Origin: Ceriagrion tenellum
Taxonomy: Eukaryota; Arthropoda; Insecta; Odonata; Coenagrionidae
Length of the DNA stretch: 64,000 bases
Assembly: GCA_963169105.1 (NCBI GenBank)
Contig: OY720636.1
Location: forward strand, 79,906,123-79,970,122
Direction: 5' to 3'
Part shown: positions 1 through 11,103 of the stretch, one piece after another
How positions within the stretch are numbered: position 1 is the stretch's first letter
How the letters are laid out: every line of letters starts with the position of its first letter
Notes under the pieces: model-generated
Databases searched by the model: none
The model's input: only the letters and a program-made list of their open reading frames with translations
Told to the model about the DNA's origin: nothing
Program-made: the position numbers and the translations under genes

Positions 1-90
1 TGGTAACTCAGGATCATACATATCTTTATCGCTTGCTGCGAGCATCTAGTGTTTTGTATATGCCAGTTTAATCTCTTCTCAAGGGCTTCT

Positions 91-701
91 CAACACTAGA
101 ACGCCCACGGTGGGTCATTTTGACCCAACCATGAATTTAAATTCATTTCTTTATTCCATTTTGAATGAGAGCAGGGTTTCCTTCCGTGACTTTTATTCAT
201 TTCAACATGCTTTTATGTCCACAAATTTTCACCTCCTTACAATAATCCATTAATTATTTTTTTTTTAGAATTTACCTTCGACGCCCATACGGGTCGTTTT
301 GATCCAGACATATGTTTGCACTGTGGTGCACTTTGCTTATTAATAGCAACCAAACTTTGAAAAGTTATAGATAAGTATAAAATAATGTGAAAGGTCTTCG
401 TAATTTATTGAACTATGCCATTTCATGAAAGGAAAATTTAAAAAAAATTGAAAAAATTATTAACTAATACTAATGCCTTAAGTAGATATATCAATAAATC
501 ATCAATATTGTCAAAATCATTAGTGTTCTAATGTAAAAATATCAATGTATGGAAATAAAAAGTTGTAGTCTGTAGAAAAACTGTTAAAATGGAAACTTTA
601 TCGTGCAAATTGAAGAATTACTTCATTGATTACGATGGGTCAAAATGACCCGCTTAGGGCGTTGAATGATGCTGAAAAGTACGGGCGTCCTAGTGTCAAT
701 G
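91..701. mobile_element. MITE-like element with terminal inverted repeats
   Basis: The left end reads CACTAGAACGCCC followed by GGGTCATTTTGACCC. The right end, read on the other strand, carries CACTAGGACGCCC, with a second inner copy of the GGGTCATTTTGACCC block near 634-648. A third, mutated copy of the block sits near 284-312. The interior is AT-rich and holds no credible reading frame. This is the layout of a non-autonomous DNA transposon with repeated subterminal motifs. I see no clean target-site duplication, and the superfamily is not assigned. The palindromic GGGTCA/TGACCC block could be a transposase-binding site, which is inference only. Confidence 0.6.
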
Positions 702-704
702 CAC

Positions 705-1495
705 CTCTGAAATAACGATTGACCATTCTTGTGAGGTCATTAGGTCTCTTAGGGGGGTTGTACAGGATTTACCTTTGCTACAATAAGACCCCGATCAGGG
801 CTCAAACTCGTAACATTAAAGTAGCAGGCAAGCGCAAGCGGTTACTCTTGATTATTGAGAATAAAGTGGTTGAAGTTTCAGCACTTCGTTTCTTTGCGCA
901 GCGATATAATATTCTGCGAGGTAAAAGGCCTGTATGTGCGACCTCTTGAGTGATTTCCTTCCAGGCAGCAAATAAAATGGGATCAAAGCAATTATTCCGC
1001 TTGGCGTATTAAGTTTTGTGTGCTTTACGCGTTCAAACGCGACAGAGACAGATGTACTCACAACTGCCTTCCTTAATTAAATTCTCGGCCCCAGACCCGC
1101 TCTGACGTTTCCTACGTAAAGGGGTGACGAAGGGCATTTATGAGCAAATGAAATTTGAATCTAACCTCCGTTTGATATCCCTGAGCAAACGATTTTGGTT
1201 GCGTTAGTTACGGGTCTTCAAACAACCGTCAGGGCTCTTATAAAGGATGATCAGTTTGCCGACTCTCTTGAAAAGACACGGGAAGGTTCGCTAATTGAGA
1301 TTAAAATCTTCGCGGAAGAAAGAGAAGCCGGCCAAATATTACCCATGGAGTGCATTTTTGTTTCAAGTCTAAGAATTAAGTCAGTTGGGTTGATTTGTTG
1401 TCACTGCCTAGTGATTTCCCGAAAGGTGACTTTACACGCAGAAGTTGACCCGTATGGAAGTAAGTAACGAATGTAGCAATATCTCCCAATTGTAT
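705..1495. other. No recognised feature
   Basis: Short open frames occur on both strands, but none has recognisable domains, plausible splice borders or repeat structure. I see nothing to annotate. Confidence 0.4.
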
Positions 1496-1530
1496 CGCTA
1501 TTTGCGAAGCATCGTTCTGCTTACGCAAAA

Positions 1531-1925
1531 TTTTACCCTAAGGATTGGAAGAAGGAAGAGGAAGAAGGAAAAGTAAATGAGAGATGCTACTTTCCTCTGG
1601 TTAGGCCACATCTCGAATACGCCGTGAGCATTTGGAGAGAGACAGAGAATATTATCATGACGCCCCACTACATTTCTAGATCTTACAGAAGCGAAAAAAT
1701 AAGAGAGATACATTGCCGAACAGATCAAAACTCGCTCTTTCCGCGCACAATAAGTGACCACAATAAAAACTGAGTTCCTACTAATAACACACTCATAATA
1801 CACGCCACAATTTCACCTTCAAAAACCTTATCCCTTAAATCTTTACACGGCTAGTATCCTAACACCTCCTGCCACACGCTCATGCAGCGGCTCGCAGAGT
1901 AGTATGTTGATGTAAATATTGAACA
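1531..1925 (+). pseudogene. LINE family A remnant, reverse-transcriptase C-terminus, internally deleted
   Basis: An in-frame stretch ending at the stop 1771-1773 encodes ERCYFPLVRPHLEYA, then jumps to TENIIMTPHYISRS and CRTDQNSLFPRTI. The same blocks occur in the longer copy at 3,212-3,820, where about 70 residues lie between them, so this copy has an internal deletion. Downstream is the family 3' untranslated end, with a GCTxGTxTCCTAACACC motif and a terminal TGTTGATGTAAAT close to the family tail. The piece is the thumb and C-terminal part of a non-LTR reverse transcriptase and is non-functional. The exact clade (CR1-, Jockey- or I-like) cannot be set by eye. Confidence 0.75.
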
Positions 1926-2506
1926 ATAAAAATGGTTATCGCGTAAATAGCTTAGATTCGGAAATAATGGTGCTCATATTTAGCTGCTCGCGCTGAACCG
2001 CTTGAGATTACCTCGAGTGGTTCAAATTCAATTTTCCCTCTGGATGAGAGGTCTTGTATGTCTATCAGCACAGATCCGCGACCTTTTTAATTTTCTGGAA
2101 TCATACTTCTTTAGGGATGAAGCTGTATTTTTTCTCTCTGTAATAGGTTTCGTTACAGGTTGCAATCGCTAGTCTAATCCGTCTTAGCGAAGGCGACAGA
2201 CGACATCCATGTTGGACGACCGGTGAATGCCGTGTAGAGACTCATCTCATTTTGAAAGAACTGTGGAACTAGTCGCGCTAGCTTGTGTGAACACTAGCGG
2301 GAGAGTCCGTTAAAGTTACTGCGCGGCTAGTTCCGTACATAGTTGAAAATGTCAAAAAGTAAACGCCTCTGTGTTTAAAGTTGGGTTTTACCCTCTGTAC
2401 TGTGGCGCTTAACTCGCGCATGAGTACCCCCTGGCATTATATGCCCGGTTCCTGTGAGGACAATTTGCTCCTTAAAGCCCCCTTGAGATTCACAGTGGAA
2501 GAGGAC
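1926..2506. other. No recognised feature
   Basis: Unique-looking sequence between a LINE remnant and a SINE. I found no gene, no tandem repeat and no convincing inverted repeat. Confidence 0.35.
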
Positions 2507-2630
2507 GCCTGGGTAGCTTAACTGGTTAGAGAACTCGGCGCGAAATCGCGGGCTCTGGGTTCGATTCCCAGTCCAGGCGAATGATTTTTCCGCTGTGAAT
2601 TTCACACAATTGAATTGAATGGTTGAATAT
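2507..2630 (+). mobile_element. tRNA-derived SINE, copy 1
   Basis: Positions 2507-2580 fold as a tRNA-like head. The acceptor strands GCCTGG and CCAGGC pair. An A-box-like TAGCTTAACTGGTTAGAG and a perfect B box GGTTCGATTCC are present, and the T arm closes as CTGGG/CCCAG. The tail continues with GAATGATTTTTCC and TTTCACACAATTG, shared with the copy at 2,966. The shared tail after the tRNA-like part indicates a SINE rather than a tRNA gene. RNA polymerase III promoter function is plausible from the boxes but not shown. Confidence 0.75.
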
Positions 2631-2965
2631 GTTTTATCGTTCAAATCGGCATTTTTATGCAGTAATCCAAGCAATCTCAGTAAGACCCCATGTTAAAATC
2701 ATCGCCTTTTCGGCTGAATTACAGTAAAGCTAGCCTGTAAACCATAATTAGGATTCACCTCAGTTCTAAACATATTCCATAGAACACACTTCAACGATTT
2801 TACATTCAGGTTTTTGGAGAATCTTGAATACTTGACACTGAGGCCAGAGCTGCCTTGAATGGAGCGGAGGATTTGAGGGTGGAGGAGGAGGAGGAAGAAT
2901 ATACGTATGTGGATGAGGAGGAGAGATGCGGTGTGTATCTCGAAAATTCCGCTTGACCTCGATTA

Positions 2966-3075
2966 GCGGGCGGGTAGCTTAATTGGTTGGAGCACTCGGT
3001 GCAAATTTGAGGGATCCGGGTTCGATTCCCAGTCCAGGCGAATGACTTTTCCACGGTGACTTTCACACAATTGTG
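2966..3075 (+). mobile_element. tRNA-derived SINE, copy 2
   Basis: The A box region GGGTAGCTTAATTGGTTGG and B box GGTTCGATTCCC match the copy at 2,507, as does the downstream GAATGACTTTTCC and TTTCACACAATTG. The 5' acceptor strand is degraded, so the tRNA fold no longer closes. It lies just upstream of a LINE family A fragment in the same orientation. A GA-rich stretch of GAGGAG repeats (about 2,880-2,930) precedes it. Confidence 0.72.
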
Positions 3076-3094
3076 AGACCCGTCCCTTTTGTAA

Positions 3095-3925
3095 AGGGTG
3101 CGGAGTAAAGTTGTGGTCGGCCTCTACAAGTTGATTTGAGCTTTTTGTGCGCGAATCAATGCGTGGAGCAAAGAGTGTGGACTAGAACTTAATCTGAGCA
3201 AATGCACGGCGGTGCATTTCTTGCGTAGGTCGTCCAACTATCCCCATGTATATGTTGTGGATGGCGTTAGCATAAATGCGACAGATGAAGTGAAATACCT
3301 GGGATTTACGATAACTTCGAACCTGTCGTGGGGGACACATATAAGAAATATTTGTGGCAGAGCCCTGAAGAAGCTAGGATTTGTCAAGCGTGTTGTGGGA
3401 AGATTTTCGGATGATAAAGTGAAAGAGAGGTGCTATTTCGCACTCGTCCGGCCTCACCTTGAATATGCAGCGAGCATATGGGATCCGGCGGAGAAAGACC
3501 TAGTCCATGAACTTAATAAAATACAGATGAAAGCTACGCGATTCGTCAACAACTGCTACGGCCGTACAGAAAGCGTTACACAGATTTTGAACAATTTAGG
3601 GTGGGAGCCGCTAGAGACTCGGAGGCTACGCGCTAGGCTTAGATGGCTTGAGCAATTGAGAATGAATATCTTTCAGAGCGACACGGAGAACATCATATTA
3701 GAACCACATTATATTTCCAGGTCCGACAGAATCGATAAATTAAGAGAGATATTTTGCCGAACGGATAGGTATGGGAATTCGTTTTTCCCCCGAACAATTA
3801 AGGACTTTAATAAATGCTAGGCGGAACTTTGATTTTTTTTTTTTTTGATGGCTGGTGTCCTAACACCCCCCGCCGCACGCCTTTTGAGGCGGCTTGCGGG
3901 GTAGTATGTAGATGTAGATCAAGCC
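3095..3925 (+). mobile_element. LINE family A, 5'-truncated copy with 3' end and tail
   Basis: The copy begins within the reverse-transcriptase gene, runs through the longest open piece of the family (to 3,820) and ends in a short 3' untranslated region. That region has a run of T, the motif GCTGGTGTCCTAACACC, an inverted CGCCGCACGCC/GGCGGCTTGCG stem and a terminal GTAGATGTAGATC. The same 3' signature recurs at 1.9, 35.2 and 40.4 kb, which defines the family. 5' truncation is normal for target-primed reverse transcription. No target-site duplication was located. Confidence 0.78.
3158..3820 (+). pseudogene. Non-LTR reverse transcriptase, C-terminal (thumb) fragment
   Basis: The frame reads NAWSKECGLELNLSKCTAV, then VKYLGFTITSNLSWGTHI, ALVRPHLEYAASIWDP, LNNLGWEPLETRRLRARL, and ends at FCRTDRYGNSFFPRTI before a stop. 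These blocks are typical of the region after the YxDD-containing palm in LINE polymerases. The catalytic palm itself is absent. Just upstream the reading continues in another frame (LQVDLSFLC at 3124-3150), so there is a frameshift as well as truncation. It was the polymerase of an element copying its RNA into the genome and is dead here. Confidence 0.8.
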
Positions 3926-4811
3926 CTCGCACCAACGCCGCATTTGACGATTTGTCGGCAGGCGAGAGCGGGAGAAGCGTCGAACGGTCGCGACCTTATT
4001 GCCCGAACGCAGTTGGGGGTTCTGCCCGAATCAAAGCCAGCCCTCCCTCCCCCCTGTATCCTCTCCCGCTCCTGTGGCAACCCTCCCTTCTTCTGTCGAG
4101 TGGCCGTCGTAAACGAGTTCCTTTGTGAATGCGAAGTAGAGGACGTCGCTCACTCAGTTAACTAGTTGTGGGGGGGGGGGGGGAGTGCGGTGTGGGAGCA
4201 GGAGGAGGCTCCTGTCGTATTACGTTACGCACGCGGCGTGTGTGATTCTCACGCATGTGCTCTTGGTGCCCCCCGTCTTCGCGTGGGCGTGGGAGACTGC
4301 ACCTATCTGCACCCACCACTGCGTAAAGGCTTATGTCCCGTTGCGACGTTTACGAGTTACAGGTGGATATCTGCCGTGATCTCATATTAAAAGTTTTTGT
4401 TCACTTTCAACAGAATTTTATTCACCGACCAAGGTTTCGACTTGAACCATTTCATTTTCAAGTTTCATTCATTCAGCTATTCTCACAATTTTAACGTGAG
4501 ATCATGCCATCTGTACTCCATTTCTACAAAATATCGCCTGTATGTTCGATATACCGTTTGTCCTATGTGAAAATGTCGCATCTCTTTCAATTATTCTTTT
4601 ACCCCTCTTCCATATGTGCATTTCCCGTCCTAGAAGTTCCATAACGGCTCCTGAGAGGAAGATATAGGCTTAATAGGCTTTATTTATAAAGACCCCAGGG
4701 CTCCTAGGACTCCAAACCCTTCGACAGTTATTGCTAACTCTCAACCTCTCTACCCATCTCTACGACCCCTATTCTGCCGGAATGCACTCTACGCTCAATT
4801 AGGCGACTAAT
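3926..4811. other. No gene; contains a 14-base G run
   Basis: GC-rich sequence from about 3,926 to 4,370, then AT-rich. Positions 4170-4183 are an uninterrupted G run. Overlapping open frames on the plus strand across 3,814-4,390 look compositional, since they are proline- and arginine-rich with no domain. Confidence 0.4.
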
Positions 4812-5271
4812 AGCTAGTTGCAGGAACGTAACATATGTATTCCATAAAGTTATGGGACCCATAAGCCATGGAAACCATTCAATAAGTGTTGCACAAACAT
4901 TCAATAAATTCATTGGTCTAATAACTTATGGCATGGAGTTATGAGTTCCATAAGTAGACAAGATGGCGGATGCGCAACGAACCGCTTGGAGACTTAATTA
5001 TTTGATTAAAGAGTTGTTCTAAGACAAAACACCAGTTTGTTTACTCTTACTGACTAATTATAATTTGCATTATCAATTATTCATAGACTAAACTTTCGCA
5101 ACTTTTATCCGGCGGTGGAAGATTAGGTCAAATATTCGAAGCTGGTAACTATTGGTAAATAAGTTAAGTAACTAATAGATGTGTTCATGCAACCCGAATA
5201 TATTTATGAGTTCTATAACTTTATATATCTCATTACTATTGATTCCATAACTAAATTTTCTTGCAACCGGC
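4812..5271. mobile_element. 460-bp MITE, copy 1
   Basis: The left end reads AGTTGCAGGAAC. The right end, read on the other strand, is GGCCGGTTGCAAGAA. The interior has several copies of an imperfect palindrome related to CCATAAGTTATGG near both ends and a shared central stretch AAGATGGCGGATGCGC. The whole unit is repeated at 41,413-41,868 with diverged sequence but the same length and order. There is no coding capacity. The target-site duplication is unclear, so the superfamily is open. Confidence 0.75.
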
Positions 5272-7184
5272 CATAAGATGTCGGTTCATCTCCACCCAAT
5301 CCACATATCCCTTTCTTATTTTATCCTTCCATGATCCGTCCTGATGTAATATACTGAAAGAATTTTCTGTTTAAGATTCATTTGGTGAAAATGCTTCCCC
5401 ATCCTTCGATCAACGTGAAACTGGCAGTATTAAACCGGATCTTAGGCCTTTAATTTGATGATTAATTGCCGTATTGGCAACTTTGGGTGAAAAGTTTTTT
5501 TCCCTGACTACTATGTGGGAAACACAGGAAAAATCCTTTGCTGTTATCGTTAGCGATGCTTAAAAACGTGAATAGAATGAACTATTCACTATAATTCATA
5601 TTTTATTTTTGGGTAGATTCAAGGTCAACTCAGTTGTATTTATTTGTAACGAACACCTTTAATGTTAAGGTATGCGTGTTTCGTGTTACTGGGCGGTCTT
5701 TTTTCTTTACTTATACATAAAGACAACACGAACAGCTGAAGACTGCATATTTTCTACAGATTACTTCTGTCGCGTCTTATGTACATATTCTAAGAGTTTT
5801 AAAACAATTGACAGGGTTTTTTTTCTATCGCAAGGGCGGTGCAATTACATCTCACCGTATGCACAAAAAATGGAAATATTTACCGTAACCTCGGATAAAA
5901 TATCTTTTGAGAATAACGAAAAGGTGTACGTGAGTGAATGGTAGCAAACTTTCCCCTGTGCATTCGTGCCAGTCACTAAGAATGCACAATGATCGTGGAA
6001 ATTCAGATTTCTCAGTGTGCATTGAAAAATGGGTGTACAATTTGACGGTGGACAACTTGACCGCAGATCCCTGGTTAAAATCTTCGTATGAAGATAAAAG
6101 TGATGGCCTCTGGAATTATTGAGATATGTGCCTGGTTATGGGTTTCGCTTTAAGTAAAATAATTAAGCAGGAGTAATTGTACTCGATTCATTCACAGTTG
6201 TTATTTATAATTGGCGCCTTAGCAACAATTTTTGTACATAGAGTTGGAGCTAGCGCTCCTATCGGAAAACATTCGCACTACATTAAAAATTGTCTCACTA
6301 GTGCTGCCACGTAGCGGTGATCTTGTAATCTAAGTGATGCTGAGAAAATGCATATTCCACCAGGAATAAATGGGAACTGTCATTTTTCACCCGCTTTCTG
6401 GAAGATTTCGGGATCTTTAAAAGAATGCGCGACTTAAAAGTCACAAGCTGGTTCATCTTTCCTTCTATCCTCCTGAACAAGCTTTTCACAACCTCTGCAA
6501 CGAAACTTCGTAGCGATTTGGATGAAAAATGAAACAGATTGTTTTAAGTGCATCTGGTGCGAAATGAGAAGTCACGTGCTTTGAAGAAAATACCAAGTAT
6601 ACTCGTGTGACGATATGTAGAGAGTGTGTATATCGGGAGAATAGTGAAGCGAGAGATGGAATGTGAGTGCACACGAATGACAGCAGGTCCTCAGCGTAAA
6701 GAGGGACGGGGTTCTCGGAGTTCGTGATCGCCGTGGTCATGTGAGAGATGGAAAAGGAAGGGACTCATTATAGCATTTCCCCTCGAGAGGTCATGGGAAT
6801 AGAATGAAGGTTGTGGGCGAAAGAAAGGGGTTCGAAGTATTACGTATTTTTTTTATTTTCAAATCGTGTCATTCTTTCGCACACATCTTTCTTGGACACA
6901 TCTATTCGTCTACTGTCGATATTTCTGGTGGGTATATGTTTTTTTACGCCCCATATTTTAACGCCGCGATGGACAATAACTGAGTGCATGGATCATTGAG
7001 ATGGATGCAGAGGCCCCTTGCTACGGTGGCCGATGCTAGAAGCTGTAACGTTGGACGCCATCTTCGTTAGCCCCGATTTTTCTTATGCGATTACGGGCTG
7101 ACGCGCTGATTTTATAATATTTACGATGTTTTCCTTTGAAACTTACTAGAAATCATCATGCATAAATAAAACGTGCATTTGTGG
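5272..7184. other. No recognised feature
   Basis: AT-rich single-copy-looking DNA. The open frames at 5,672-5,944 and 6,811-6,999 have no recognisable content and are probably chance. I see no tandem or inverted repeats of note. Confidence 0.35.
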
Positions 7185-7340
7185 ATTTATCCTTTAATTA
7201 TGTCCTTCACAAACCCATTGTGTGTCAAGATGTGTCCTATACATCTGGTTCTTCTTTTCTGTTTGGTTTTTCTTCTTCCTCTTTCTTCCTTTCCTCTCCT
7301 ATTCATCTTTACACTTCATCTTTAAGAGCTTCAAGGCGTA
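7185..7340 (-). mobile_element. LINE family B fragment
   Basis: On the minus strand the sequence matches, in order, the family B segment seen at 31.7-31.8 kb. The plus-strand landmarks are a block near CTTCACAAACCCATTGTGTG, then AAGATGTGTCCTATACATCT and a pyrimidine-rich stretch. In the family this region encodes the basic segment around WIGHTLRQNxFVKN near the C-terminus. It is short, diverged and non-functional. Confidence 0.5.
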
Positions 7341-8082
7341 CGACAAAAATTTCGGAATGATTCCTGCATTATATTGAGCCCTAAAGACAACTTTCCTCAC
7401 CCGAAGCTCATTGAAATCTGTAAAAAATATATTTGACGATCACCCCTTATGTATGACCTAAGCACTCGCTGACAACAGTCTAAAGCTGCCACTCTTGAAT
7501 ATATAATATGGATTAGGACCTCGTTGCCAAGAACTTTTGTCTAGAATTCCGTAAACAAATAACTTTCTGGAAAGTGGTGCCGCCTAGTGATGAAAGACGG
7601 AAGTTCAAATGTAAATACAGTCGACAGATTGTAAATAAACACGTCTTACCGGTTTTGCCATGAATTTCAAATTTCCCAAATTATTATTTGGATGAATTGG
7701 TTTTTACTTACAAGTAATCATAATGTAGTGGATAAAAAATGTAGTACCACACGCGGGACGTAATCATACACTCTTTTAATATCGTCCGGTCTACAGATAT
7801 ACACAATCAATTACACAAATGCACAATTAACTTCTTAGCACTTCGTAAATATCGCTATACGGAAATTTAATAATAATGCGAGGTGACTTCATCAGTATTC
7901 CCAATGGCCATCATTGCAGTGTAGGTAAAAAGGAATGCACTTACCGCCGCCATGAACAGATTCTTATTTTCAATTCAAGTCTCCTATTTTTGGATCCTCG
8001 TAGACGCATACCCTCTTTTGCAGCCTGGTACGGAGCAAGTTATGTTCAAACAAGGCATTCTGAATTCTTTATTTTGTCAAAA
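7341..8082. other. No recognised feature
   Basis: AT-rich sequence with no convincing gene or repeat. Confidence 0.35.
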
Positions 8083-8204
8083 CCTTCCTCGGAAAATATA
8101 TATGTTTCCTCTCATCCCTCTTCAAGTAGTCAAAAAACTGTTTCCGCTGCGCAAGGGATAAGGAGCCACGAACCGTTTCTTTGGACGCGTTCTTTTATTT
8201 ATTT
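8083..8204 (+). repeat. 122-bp dispersed repeat, copy 1
   Basis: Starts at CCTTCCTCGG and ends at TTTATTTATTT. It matches 10,982-11,103 in the same orientation with about two mismatches and no gap. The flanks differ on both sides. The frames crossing it are not recognised proteins. Confidence 0.85.
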
Positions 8205-8487
8205 AATGCATTCCAAATATAATCGCATTTTGGCAAACATCGTCGTCGGTACACGATGGACGTTTCATCAAAATCTTACTGATTTCTTGTTATAGATATT
8301 TCCTCTCTAGCATTTACAAAGTAACTTTTTGATCACAAAAATAGCAAGATATTATTAAAAGCATCAAATAATTCATATCTCCTCGATCGCTATTGAATAT
8401 TCACTGCAGTCTCACGTTAGCAACAATTAACTACGTCTATTTACAATAACAACAGAAAAGACTCCAATCGAAGTGGCGCCGGGGATC

Positions 8488-8900
8488 GGGTTGGCGTGGT
8501 GGCTAGAGTACTCGCCTACCACGCGGGTGGCCAGGGTTCAAATCCCTGCGGAGGTGGATGTTTTTCAGAGGGAATCCGATCCCTACTTACTACTACTACT
8601 ACTACGACACCCAGTCTTGTGGAGGGCACTTCAAGTACAGTACTCCGTCTGTCGGATGAGACTTTAAACCGTGGTCCCCTTGGCGCTTTTCCTTAAGAGC
8701 AGGATAATGCCGACGCCGGGATTCTATCCACCCTTCCTCCCTTACCTATCCCCTATGGCGCAAATGACCTTAGCCGTCGGTCGCCTCCATAAAAAATCCA
8801 AATGCATCCAGGGAGTCTCCTTAGAGGAGGGGGGGAGGCTCCGATCACCTCTCCGTCACCTCCATTACACATTCAACCTGACACGCGCTCCTTCAACTAA
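8488..8900 (+). mobile_element. SINE with tRNA-like head and (TAC)n segment
   Basis: A tRNA-like head spans about 8,488-8,556, with A-box-like GGCGTGGTGGCTAGAG and B box GGGTTCAAATCC. It is followed by a (TAC) microsatellite at about 8,584-8,606. A body follows with CGGATGAGACTTTAAACC, then pyrimidine-rich sequence. The part near 8,716-8,760 resembles sequence near 9,425-9,480, suggesting a second, headless relative there. SINE bodies are noncoding; two overlapping plus-strand frames here are shadows. Confidence 0.7.
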
Positions 8901-9507
8901 TTCCTTCCTTCACTCGTTCGAGTCGTGATCATCCACTTCTCTGAACTATTGGTCTTAGCGTTGCAGTTGTTGCTAACTTCTATCAAGATGACATTCCGAG
9001 TAAAATATTCGGAAATAATCACATTTTAATACAATTTCGTTTAAATTTCGAATACTTCGCCCGAAAACCCGAGTCTTCACATGCTTAAATTAAGGGAAAA
9101 TTTAAAATATATAATTCTACAATCATTTCATTTACAGGCTATACGGTGCCTTCTATCGCATTCACAGATGCACTATGTCCAAGAATTCCTAAATTTCTAC
9201 TTAAAAAATTATATGAGACTGTCCAAATCAACTCACAATTAATGCTCCAGCCATCTTAAGTTGTACTAGCCGTACTAAATGTTCCTCAAAATCAGGAAGT
9301 GACGTCACAAACTGAGGACAAATTGTACGACTGTGAAAAGGTTGGTACTGGCCAAAGTTGTGTCATTATCAAGTACAACCCAATAACCGGCCATGCCAGT
9401 CACAGTACTTCATCCTTGAGTCTGATATCGGGTTTCTATCCACCCTCGCCTCCCCAAATATCCTATCCTATCGAAGTGACGCCAAGGACTGGGTGAACTA
9501 CAAGTGG

Positions 9508-9553
9508 TAATTTAGGCAACACGTAACCTAGGCAACACGTTACCTAGGCAACA
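9508..9553 (+). repeat. 16-bp tandem repeat, three units
   Basis: Three consecutive units of the form TAACCTAGGCAACACG, with one or two substitutions each, are visible. Confidence 0.75.
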
Positions 9554-9654
9554 ATGCCGAACATCCGAATCCATAAAATATATTCATGCTGCCACTACTG
9601 GTGTCTTCTCACGTCTTAAAAGTTCCTTAAGCTCCGTGTGTCAAACCTAGTTGT

Positions 9655-9880
9655 TGTTTTGCGTGGGGCTTTAAGGGGTGGTGGTGAATCTCAAGATGGT
9701 ACATTTTCCCCATCTAATCCCAACTTTATCCTATATCCGTGCTCCTTTCCCGATCTCCCTTCCGTCCCCACACCCTCAAATCCTTATCTTAATTTACTTA
9801 GAGCACCCCTCTCTTCTTCCTCTCCCATATCCCGGCCGACAATCTTGTCCCCGACTCCAATTCTAGTAGGGTCTTCCTCC
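9655..9880 (+). repeat. Interspersed repeat, plus-strand member of an inverted pair
   Basis: Starts near GGCTTTAAGGGGTGGTGGTG and continues through TAATCCCAACTTTATCC and CCACACCCTCAAATCC. The same order of blocks is found on the minus strand at 10,340-10,502. The C-rich body resembles a SINE tail domain. The 137-residue frame covering it is compositional (serine- and proline-rich) and I do not call it a gene. Confidence 0.65.
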
Positions 9881-10339
9881 CTTTTCGGCGTTATAATTAG
9901 GAGTGGCAGGAACTCCGCTTGTGGGGGCACCAGCGCTACGTCAACGAATCACTCAACTTCCCACGGCTCGCCTCCTAGCGACCCATTCTTAACTCTCTTC
10001 AGCTCCCGCCGTTTAGGTGGATGGAGAGGGCATAACGTCAGAAAACTGTAGCCTGACAACCCAAGTAACGACCATATTGTTTAATCCCACTCTCCTCTTA
10101 TTTTCCTATGGATAGTACGACGGAATGGACGAATTAGCGGATGTGTAGCAAGAATATGAACCGTCTGTTTCATTTTTCAGGCCAGGAACATACATTGGAT
10201 ACATAGTGCTGTGGATTCAACTCGATTACACCATAGTTTCCCTGGAAATGCGGATTATAATTAATTTTAATAGATAAAAAAGTGAGAGTATTGCATATGA
10301 AAGAAGAAAATATATGCTGATTCCTGCGTACGATGAAAA

Positions 10340-10502
10340 AATGATGGGTGCTGTAAGTGAAATAAAATAAGGATTTGAGGGTGTGGGAACGGAAAGGAGG
10401 TCGGGAAAGGAACACGGATATGGGATAGGATGAAGTTGGGATTAGATTGGGGGCGCGTACCACCTTGAGACTCACCACCACCCCTTAAAGCCTTACGCAC
10501 AA
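10340..10502 (-). repeat. Interspersed repeat, minus-strand member of an inverted pair
   Basis: The minus strand reads GGCTTTAAGGGGTGGTGGTG, then TAATCCCAACTTCATCC and CCACACCCTCAAATCC, matching the plus-strand copy at 9,655. The two copies are separated by roughly 460 bp and could pair in a transcript. Confidence 0.65.
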
Positions 10503-10981
10503 GAAAAACCATAAGTTACGATGAAAAAAATCGCAAAACTGCAAAATTAGCGCGTCAGCCAGTTACGACGAAATAAAAAGAAGCGTTAGATGCGCAAACA
10601 CTTGAGTTCTGCCGCAGTGCGACGGTGGAGCAGTCTTTCTAAGCCGGCATTTAGATCATTTCAAAAGTTTCTGGGGATTCAGTGATGTATTTTATCATTT
10701 TGGATAAGTAAAAAGATGCAGCATGGTGATGATGATACCTCGAAACCCGGGCAGTCGCTAAAATTCGTTCTTATTTTATGGAATAAAATTCTTATCTATC
10801 TCTGATATTAACGCTCTAAATCGACCCAAAAAAATACACGTATCCGCCATCTAACTATTCTCCCCTCCCCCCAACTTCCTTTCATCTTCCCCTTTCACTC
10901 CGTGAATTCATCGCCTCTCTGTCGCTCATTCCTCTCCTCATCCTCCCTCGAGGATTTATGCCTTTAAATGCTTCCTTCCTT

Positions 10982-11103
10982 CCTTCCTCGTAAAATATAT
11001 ATGTTTCCTCTCATCCCTCTTCAAGTAGTCAAAAAACTGTTTCCGCTGCGCAAGGGATAAGGAGCCACGAACCGTTTATTTGGACGCGTTCTTTTATTTA
11101 TTT
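10982..11103 (+). repeat. 122-bp dispersed repeat, copy 2
   Basis: Near-identical to 8,083-8,204, differing at about two positions. The copy joins a (CCTT)n-like stretch on its left and unrelated T-rich sequence on its right, so the repeat boundaries are sharp. Confidence 0.85.

Noticed and set aside
2507..2580. Functional tRNA gene
   Set aside because: A and B boxes and acceptor pairing are good, but the 3' sequence is shared with a second decayed copy, so it is a SINE head.
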